This document shows, piece after piece, positions 54,901-64,000 of a stretch of 64,000 nucleotides of DNA. The stretch comes from Lepidurus packardi (taxonomy: Eukaryota; Arthropoda; Branchiopoda; Notostraca; Triopsidae). Under the pieces are notes generated by a model that had not been told where the DNA came from, did no database searches, and worked only from the letters and a program-made list of their open reading frames with translations. The DNA is taken from positions 22,252 to 86,251 of the forward strand of contig JAKZAN010000139.1 of NCBI GenBank assembly GCA_023053545.1, in the 5' to 3' direction. Every line of letters begins with the position of its first letter. Position 1 is the stretch's first letter. The position numbers and the translations under genes are program-made.

Positions 54901-57900
54901 TAATTTTACCTGACATTTCCTCGAAATCTTATTGAAATTACACTGAAATTTCATTGAAATTTCGTTGAAATATGCTTGTAATTTTACCTCAAATTTCAAT
55001 GAAATTTCCTTGAAATTTGCTTGTAATTTTACCTGAAATTTCTTCGAAATCTTCTTGAAATTACACTGAAACTTCAATGAAATTTCCTTGCAATTTGCTT
55101 GTAATTTTATCTGAAATTTCCTCGAAATCTTATTGAAATTACACTGAAATTTCATTGAAATTTCGTAGAAATATGCTTGTAATTTTACCTGAAATTTCAA
55201 TGAAATTTCATTGAAATTTACTTGTAATTTTATCTTAAATTTCCTTGAAATGTTATTGAAATTACACTGAAATTTCATTGAAATTTCGTTGAAATATGCT
55301 TGTAATTTTACCTCAAATTTCAATTAAATTTCCTTGAAATTTGCTTGTAATTTTACCTGAAATTTCCTCGTAATCTTACTGAAATTACACTGAAATTTCA
55401 TTGAAATTTCGTTGAAATATGCTTGTAATTTTACCTGAAATTTCAATGAAATTTCCTTGAAATTTGCTTGTAATTTTACCTGAAATTTCTTCGAAATCTT
55501 ATTGAAATTACACAGAAACTTCAATGAAATTTCCTTGAAATTTGCTTGTAATTTTACCTGAAATTTTTTCGAAATCTTATTGAAATTACACTGAAATTTC
55601 ATTGAAATTTCGTTGAAATATGCTTGTAATTTTACCTCAAATTTCAATGAAATTTCCTTGAAATTTGCTTGTAATTTTACCTGAAATTTCCTCGTAATCT
55701 TACTGAAATTACACTGAAATTTCATTGAAATTTCGTTGAAATATGCTTGAAATTTTACCTGAAATTTCAATGAAATTTCCTTGAAATTTGCTTGTAATTT
55801 TACCTGAAATTTCTTCGAAATCTTATTGAAATTACACAGAAACTTCAATGAAATTTCCTTGAAATTTGCTTGTAATTTTACCTGAAATTTTTTCGAAATC
55901 TTATTGAAATTACACTGAAATTTCATTGAAATTTCGTTGAAATATGCTTGTAATTTTACCTCAAATTTCAATGAAATTTCCTTGAAATTTGCTTGTAATT
56001 TTACCTGAAATTTCCTCGTAATCTTACTGAAATTACACTGAAATTTCATTGAAATTTCGTTGAAATATGCTTGTAATTTTACCTGAAATTTCAATGAAAT
56101 TTCCTTGAAATTTGCTTGTAATTTTACCTGAAATTTCTTCGAAATCTTATTGAAATTACACAGAAACTTCAATGAAATTTCCTTGAAATTTGCTTGTAAT
56201 TTTACCTGAAATTTCCTCGAAATCTTATTGAAATTACACTGAAATTTCATTGAAATTTCGTTGAAATATGCTTGTAATTTTACCTGAAATTTCAAAGAAA
56301 TTTCCTTGAAATTTGCTTGTAATTTTACCTGAAATTTCCTCGAAATCTTATTGAAATTACACTGAAATTTCATTGAAATTTCGTTGAAATATGCTTGTAA
56401 TCTTACCTCAAATTTCAATTAAATTTCCTTGAAATTTGCTTGTAATTTTACCTGAAATTTCCTCGTAATCTTACTGAAATTACACTGAAATTTCATTGAA
56501 ATTTCGTTGAAATATGCTTGTAATTTTACCTGAAATTTCAATGAAATTTCATTGAAATTTACTTGTAATTTTATCTTAAATTTCCTTGAAATGTTATTGA
56601 AATTACACTGAAATTTCATTGAAATTTCGTTGAAATATGCTTGTAATTTTACCTCAAATTTCAATTAAATTTCCTTGAAATTTGCTTGTAATTTTACCTG
56701 AAATTTCCTCGTAATCTTACTGAAATTACACTGAAATTTCATTGAAATTTCGTTGAAATATGCTTGTAATTTTACCTGAAATTTCAATGAAATTTCCTTG
56801 AAATTTGCTTGTAATTTTACCTGAAATTTCTTCGAAATCTTATTGAAATTACACAGAAACTTCAATGAAATTTCCTTGAAATTTGCTTGTAATTTTACCT
56901 GAAATTTTTTCGAAATCTTATTGAAATTACACTGAAATTTCATTGAAATTTCGTTGAAATATGCTTGTAATTTTACCTCAAATTTCAATGAAATTTCCTT
57001 GAAATTTGCTTGTAATTTTACCTGAAATTTCCTCGTAATCTTACTGAAATTACACTGAAATTTCATTGAAATTTCGTTGAAATATGCTTGTAATTTTACC
57101 TGAAATTTCAATGAAATTTCCTTGAAATTTGCTTGTAATTTTACCTGAAATTTCTTCGAAATCTTATTGAAATTACACAGAAACTTCAATGAAATTTCCT
57201 TGAAATTTGCTTGTAATTTTACCTGAAATTTTTTCGAAATCTTATTGAAATTACACTGAAATTTCATTGAAATTTCGTTGAAATATGCTTGTAATTTTAC
57301 CTCAAATTTCAATGAAATTTCCTTGAAATTTGCTTGTAATTTTACCTGAAATTTCCTCGTAATCTTACTGAAATTACACTGAAATTTCATTGAAATTTCG
57401 TTGAAATATGCTTGCAATTTTACCTGAAATTTCAATGAAATTTCCTTGAAATTTGCTTGTAATTTTACCTGAAATTTCTTCGAAATCTTATTGAAATTAC
57501 ACAGAAACTTCAATGAAATTTCCTTGAAATTTGCTTGTAATTTTACCTGAAATTTCCTCGAAATCTTATTGAAATTACACTGAAATTTCATTGAAATTTC
57601 GTTGAAATATGCTTGTAATTTTACCTGAAATTTCAAAGAAATTTCCTTGAAATTTGCTTGTAATTTTACCTGAAATTTCCTCGAAATCTTATTGAAATTA
57701 CACTGAAATTTCATTGAAATTTCGTTGAAATATGCTTGTAATCTTACCTCAAATTTCAATTAAATTTCCTTGAAATTTGCTTGTAATTTTACCTGAAATT
57801 TCTTCGAAATCTTATTGAAATTACACAGAAACTTCAATGAAATTTCCTTGAAATTTGCTTGTAATTTTACCTGAAATTTCCTCGAAATTTTATTGAAATT

Positions 57901-60900
57901 ACACTGAAATTTCATTGAAATTTCGTTGAAATATGCTTGTAATATTACCTGAAATTTCAATAAAATTTCCTTGAAATTTGCTTGTAATTTTACCTGAAAT
58001 TTCCTCGAAATCTTATTGAAATTACACTGAAATTTCATTGAAATTTCGTTGAAATATGCTTGTAATTTTACCTCAAATTTCAATGAAATTTCTTTGAAAT
58101 TTGCTAGTAATTTTACCTGAAATTTCCTCGTAATCTTACTGAAATTACTCTGAAATTTCATTGAAATTTCGTTGAAATATGCTTGTAATTTTACCTGAAA
58201 TTTCAATGAAATTTCCTTGAAATTTGTTGTAATTTTACCTGAAATTTCTTCGAAATCTTATTGAAATTACACAGAAACTTCAATGAAATTTCCTTGAAAT
58301 TTGCTTGTAATTTTACCTGAAATTTCCTCGAAATCTTATTGAAATTACACTGAAATTTCATTGAAATTTCGTTGAAATATGCTTGTAATTTTACCTGAAA
58401 TTTCAATGAAATTTACTTGAAATTTGATTGTAATTTTACCTGAAATTTCAACGAAATTTCCTTGAAATTTGCCTGTAATTTTACCTGAAATTTCCTCGAA
58501 ATCTTATTGAAATTAGACTGAAACTTCAATGAAATTTCCTTGAAATTTGCTTGTAATTTTACCTGACATTTCCTCGAAATCTTATTGAAATTACACTGAA
58601 ATTTCATTGAAATTTCGTTGAAATATGCTTGTAATTTTACCTCAAATTTCAATGAAATTTCCTTGAAATTTGCTTGTAATTTTACCTGAAATTTCTTCGA
58701 AATCTTCTTGAAATTACACTGAAACTTCAATGAAATTTCCTTGCAATTTGCTTGTAATTTTATCTGAAATTTCCTCGAAATCTTATTGAAATTACACTGA
58801 AATTTCATTGAAATTTCGTAGAAATATGCTTGTAATTTTACCTGAAATTTCAATGAAATTTCATTGAAATTTACTTGTAATTTTATCTTAAATTTCCTTG
58901 AAATGTTATTGAAATTACACTGAAATTTCATTGAAATTTCGTTGAAATATGCTTGTAATTTTACCTCAAATTTCAATTAAATTTCCTTGAAATTTGCTTG
59001 TAATTTTACCTGAAATTTCCTCGTAATCTTACTGAAATTACACTGAAATTTCATTGAAATTTCGTTGAAATATGCTTGTAATTTTACCTGAAATTTCAAT
59101 GAAATTTCCTTGAAATTTGCTTGTAATTTTACCTGAAATTTCTTCGAAATCTTATTGAAATTACACAGAAACTTCAATGAAATTTCCTTGAAATTTGCTT
59201 GTAATTTTACCTGAAATTTCCTCGTAATCTTACTGAAATTTCACTGAAATTTCATTGAAATTTCGTTGAAATATGCTTGTAATTTTACCTGAAATTTCAA
59301 TGAAATTTCCTTGAAATTTGCTTGTAATTTTACCTGAAATTTCTTCGAAATCTTATTGAAATTACACAGAAACTTCAATGAAATTTCCTTGAAATTTGCT
59401 TGTAATTTTACCTGAAATTTTTTCGAAATCTTATTGAAATTACACTGAAATTTCATTGAAATTTCGTTGAAATATGCTTGTAATTTTACCTCAAATTTCA
59501 ATGAAATTTCCTTGAAATTTGCTTGTAATTTTACCTGAAATTTCCTCGTAATCTTACTGAAATTACACTGAAATTTCATTGAAATTTCGTTGAAATATGC
59601 TTGTAATTTTACCTGAAATTTCAATGAAATTTCCTTGAAATTTGCTTGTAATTTTACCTGAAATTTCTTCGAAATCTTATTGAAATTACACAGAAACTTC
59701 AATGAAATTTCCTTGAAATTTGCTTGTAATTTTACCTGAAATTTCCTCGAAATCTTATTGAAATTACACTGAAATTTCATTGAAATTTCGTTGAAATATG
59801 CTTGTAATTTTACCTGAAATTTCAAAGAAATTTCCTTGAAATTTGCTTGTAATTTTACCTGAAATTTCCTCGAAATCTTATTGAAATTACACTGAAATTT
59901 CATTGAAATTTCGTTGAAATATGCTTGTAATCTTACCTCAAATTTCAATGAAATTTCCTTGAAATTTTCTTGTAATTTTACCTGAAATTTCTTCGAAATC
60001 TTATTGAAATTACACTGAAACTTCAATGAAATTTCCTTGAAATTTGCTTGTAATTTTATCTGAAATTTCCTCGAAATCTTATTGAAATTACACTGAAATT
60101 TCATTGAAATTTCGTTGAAATATGCTTGTTATTTTACCTGAAATTTCAATGAAATTTCATTGAAATTTGCTTGTAATTTTACCTGAAATTTCCTCGAAAT
60201 CTTATTGAAATTACACTGAAACTTCAATGAAATTTCCTTGAAATTTGCTTGTAATTTTATCTGAAATTTCCTCGAAATCTTATTGAAATTACACTGAAAT
60301 TTCATTGAAATTTCGTTGAAATATGCTTGTTATTTTACCTGAAATTTCAATGAAATTTCATTGAAATTTGCTTGTAATTTTACCTGAAATTTCCTCGAAA
60401 TCTTATTGAAATTACACTGAAATTTCATTTAAATTTCGTTGAAATATGCTTGTAATTTTACGTGAAATTTCAATGAAATTTCCTTGAAATTTGCTTGTAA
60501 TTTTACCTGAAATTTCTTCGAAATCTTATTGAAATTACACAGAAACTTCAATGAAATTTCCTTGAAATTTGCTTGTAATTTTACCTGAAATTTCCTCGAA
60601 ATCTTATTGAAATTACACTGAAATTTCATTGAAATTTCGTTGAAATATACTTGTAATATTACCTGAAATTTCAATAAAATTTCCTTGAAATTTGCTTGTA
60701 ATTTTACCTGAAATTTCCTCGAAATCTTATTGAAATTACACTGAAATTTCATTGAAATTTCGTTGAAATATGCTTGTAATTTTACCTCAAATTTCAATGA
60801 AATTTCCTTGAAATTTGCTTGTAATTTTACCTGAAATTTCCTCGTAATCTTACTGAAATTACACTGAAATTTCATTGAAATTTCGTTTAATATGCTTGTA

Positions 60901-63900
60901 ATTTTTCCTGAAATTTCAATGAAATTTCCTTGAAATTTGCTTGTAATTTTACCTGAAATTTCTTCGAAATCTTATTGAAATTACACAGAAACTTCAATGA
61001 AATTTCCTTGAAATTTGCTTGTAATTTTACCTGAAATTTCCTCGAAATCTTATTGAAATTACACTGAAATTTCATTGAAATTTCGTTGAAATATGCTTGT
61101 AATTTTACCTGAAATTTCAATGAAATTTACTTGAAATTTGATTGTAATTTTACCTGAAATTTCAACGAAATTTCCTTGAAATTTGCCTGTAATTTTACCT
61201 GAAATTTCCTCGAAATCTTATTGAAATTAGATTGAAACTTCAATGAAATTTCCTTGAAATTTGCTTGTAATTTTACCTGAAATTTCCTCGAAATCTTATT
61301 GAAATTACACTGAAATTTCATTGAAATTTCGTTGAAATATGCTTGTAATTTTACCTCAAATTTCAATGAAATTTCCTTGAAATTTGCTTGTAATTTTACC
61401 TGAAATTTCTTCGAAATCGTATTGAAATTACACTGAAACTTCAATGAAATTTCCTTGCAATTTGCTTGTAATTTTATCTGAAATTTCCTCGAAATCTTAT
61501 TGAAATTACACTGAAATTTCATTGAAATTTCGTTGAAATATGCTTGTTATTTTACCTGAAATTTCAATGAAATTTCATTGAAATTTGCTTGTAATTTTAC
61601 CTGAAATTTCCTCGTAATCTTATTGAAATTACACTGAAATTTCATTTAAATTTCGTTGAAATATGCTTGTAATTTTACGTGAAATTTCAATGAAATTTCC
61701 TTGAAATTTGCTTGTAATTTTACCTGAAATTTCCTCGAAATCTTATTGAAATTACACTGAAATTTCATTGAAATTTCGTTGAAATATGCTTGTAATATTA
61801 CCTGAAATTTCAATAAAATTTCCTTGAAATTTGCTTGTAATTTTACCTGAAATTTCCTCGAAATCTTATTGAAATTACACTGAAATTTCATTGAAATTTC
61901 GTTGAAATATGCTTGTAATTTTACCTCAAATTTCAATGAAATTTCCTTGAAATTTGCTTGTAATTTTACCTGAAATTTCCTCGTAATCTTACTGAAATTA
62001 CACTGAAATTTCATTGAAATTTCGTTGAAATATGCTTGTAATTTTTCCTGAAATTTCAATGAAATTTCCTTGAAATTTGCTTGTAATTTTACCTGAAATT
62101 TCTTCGAAATCTTATTGAAATTACACAGAAACTTCAATGAAATTTCCTTGAAATTTGCTTGTAATTTTACCTGAAATTTCCTCGAAATCTTATTGAAATT
62201 ACACTGAAATTTCATTGAAATTTCGTTGAAATATGCTTGTAATTTTACCTGAAATTTCAATGAAATTTACTTGAAATTTGATTGTAATTTTACCTGAAAT
62301 TTCAACGAAATTTCCTTGAAATTTGCCTGTAATTTTACCTGAAATTTCCTCGAAATCTTATTGAAATTAGATTGAAACTTCAATGAAATTTCCTTGAAAT
62401 TTGCTTGTAATTTTACCTGAAATTTCCTCGAAATCTTATTGTAATTACACTGAAATTTCATTGAAATTTCGTTGAAATATGCTTGTAATTTTACCTCAAA
62501 TTTCAATGAAATTTCCTTGAAATTTGCTTGTAATTTTACCTGAAATTTCTTCGAAATCGTATTGAAATTACACTGAAACTTCAATGAAATTTCCTTGCAA
62601 TTTGCTTGTAATTTTATCTGAAATTTCCTCGAAATCTTATTGAAATTACACTGAAATTTCATTGAAATTTCGTTGAAATATGCTTGTTATTTTACCTGAA
62701 ATTTCAATGAAATTTCATTGAAATTTGCTTGTAATTTTACCTGAAATTTCCTCGTAATCTTATTGAAATTACACTGAAATTTCATTTAAATTTCGTTGAA
62801 ATATGCTTGTAATTTTACGTGAAATTTCAATGAAATTTCCTTGAAATTTGCTTGTAATTTTACCTGAAATTTCCTCGAAATCTTATTGAAATTACACTGA
62901 AATTTCATTGAAATTTCGTTGAAATATGCTTGTAATATTACCTGAAATTTCAATAAAATTTCCTTGAAATTTGCTTGTAATTTTACCTGAAATTTCCTCG
63001 AAATCTTATTGAAATTACACTGAAATTTCATTGAAATTTCGTTGAAATATGCTTGTAATTTTACCTCAAATTTCAATGAAATTTCCTTGAAATTTGCTTG
63101 TAATTTTACCTGAAATTTCCTCGTAATCTTACTGAAATTACACTGAAATTTCATTGAAATTTCGTTGAAATATGCTTGTAATTTTTCCTGAAATTTCAAT
63201 GAAATTTCCTTGAAATTTGCTTGTAATTTTACCTGAAATTTCTTCGAAATCTTATTGAAATTACACAGAAACTTCAATGAAATTTCCTTGAAATTTGCTT
63301 GTAATTTTACCTGAAATTTCCTCGAAATCTTATTGAAATTACACTGAAATTTCATTGAAATTTCGTTGAAATATGCTTGTAATTTTACCTGAAATTTCAA
63401 TGAAATTTACTTGAAATTTGATTGTAATTTTACCTGAAAATTTCAACGGAAATTTCCTTGAAATTTGCCTGTAATTTTACCTGAAATTTCCTCGAAATCT
63501 TATTGAAATTAGATTGAAACTTCAATGAAATTTCCTTGAAATTTGCTTGTAATTTTACCTGAAATTTCCTCGAAATCTTATTGAAATTACACTGAAATTT
63601 CATTGAAATTTCGTTGAAATATGCTTGTAATTTTACCTCAAATTTCAATGAAATTTCCTTGAAATTTGCTTGTAATTTTACCTGAAATTTCTTCGAAATC
63701 GTATTGAAATTACACTGAAACTTCAATGAAATTTCCTTGCAATTTGCTTGTAATTTTATCTGAAATTTCCTCGAAATCTTATTGAAATTACACTGAAATT
63801 TCATTGAAATTTCGTAGAAATATGCTTGTAATTTTACCTGAAATTTCAATGAAATTTCATTGAAATTTACTTGTAATTTTATCTTAAATTTCCTTGAAAT

Positions 63901-64000
63901 GTTATTGAAATTACACTGAAATTTCATTGAAATTTCGTTGAAATATGCTTGTAATTTTACCTCAAATTTCAATTAAATTTCCTTGAAATTTGCTTGTAAT
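48903..64000. repeat. AT-rich satellite block, right side, with several higher-order repeats
   Basis: Fifteen kilobases of satellite continue to the window edge. The common 78-bp variant here has ACACAGAAACTTCAATG. Duplications at several scales overlap: an offset of 4,053 bp (roughly 49.6-52.4 kb against 53.6-56.4 kb), offsets of 2,312 and 1,341 bp, and a 324-bp period seen with the marker GAAATTTTTTCG (51507/51831, 55560/55884). A few indels, for example GCTTGTAATTTACC near 49,960 and TTTGTTGTAAT near 50,520, break the reading frame and help to trace copies. No gene is visible. Confidence 0.95.
60901..64000. repeat. 1,140-bp higher-order repeat at the right edge, about 2.7 units
   Basis: The marker ATTTTTCCTG occurs at 60901, 62041 and 63181, exactly 1,140 bp apart. 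Neighbouring variants (CATTTAAATTTCG at 61643 and 62783) follow the same period. The first unit is irregular on its left side. The last is cut by the window end and carries two extra A or G bases near 63,440. Confidence 0.85.

Noticed and set aside
48903-64000. Regular short repeats with spacers, CRISPR-like at first sight
   Set aside because: The spacers are themselves satellite variants, the context is a eukaryotic transposon-rich locus, and there are no cas genes.

Overview
This window looks like satellite heterochromatin from an animal genome; I see no host gene. About 35 of the 64 kb is one AT-rich tandem satellite, and the rest is retrotransposons embedded in it: three copies of a CR1/Jockey-type LINE, two tandem copies of one BEL/Pao LTR element (here BEL-1), and one copy of a second BEL/Pao element (BEL-2). 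All six element copies lie on the minus strand. BEL/Pao elements occur only in animals, and the protein flavour recalls marine invertebrates. A cnidarian is my best guess, but that is inference.

Layout: satellite 1-237; 5'-truncated LINE copy 1 (238-2606); satellite 2607-8608; truncated LINE copy 2 (8609-10977); satellite 10978-13618; near full-length LINE copy 3 (13619-18139, with 5' UTR, ORF1 and ORF2); satellite 18140-21372; BEL-1 as LTR-internal-LTR-internal-LTR (21373-34428, two units of exactly 6,356 bp sharing the middle LTR); satellite 34429-42330; BEL-2 (42331-48897, flanked by the 5-bp duplication ATGCT); satellite 48898 to the end.

The satellite is built from 11-bp sub-repeats of the type TGAAATTTCNT. 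These assemble into 78-bp and 45-bp monomers ending in GCTTGTAATTTTACC, and then into higher-order repeats (615, 324, 1140 bp and larger duplications). The AAATTT tracts are phased at about one helical turn. The octamer GAAATTTC is a perfect palindrome, and monomer lengths are multiples of three, which keeps one minus-strand frame open for long distances.

The most interesting signals are these: (1) both BEL families are inserted at the same nucleotide of the satellite monomer, right after ATGCT; (2) the BEL-1 LTR carries a 14-bp copy of that target junction; (3) both BEL families share a GC-rich block plus a hairpin with different but compensating bases just before the 3' LTR, and a hairpin at the LTR start; (4) four long palindromes formed by an inverted satellite segment sit in the LINE-bearing block; (5) the phased A-tract and heat-shock-element-like or GAS-like composition of the satellite. 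As read here, every polyprotein carries at least one break, described without repair: BEL-2 has one stop, BEL-1 has two shared breaks plus one private to copy A, and LINE ORF2 has one.
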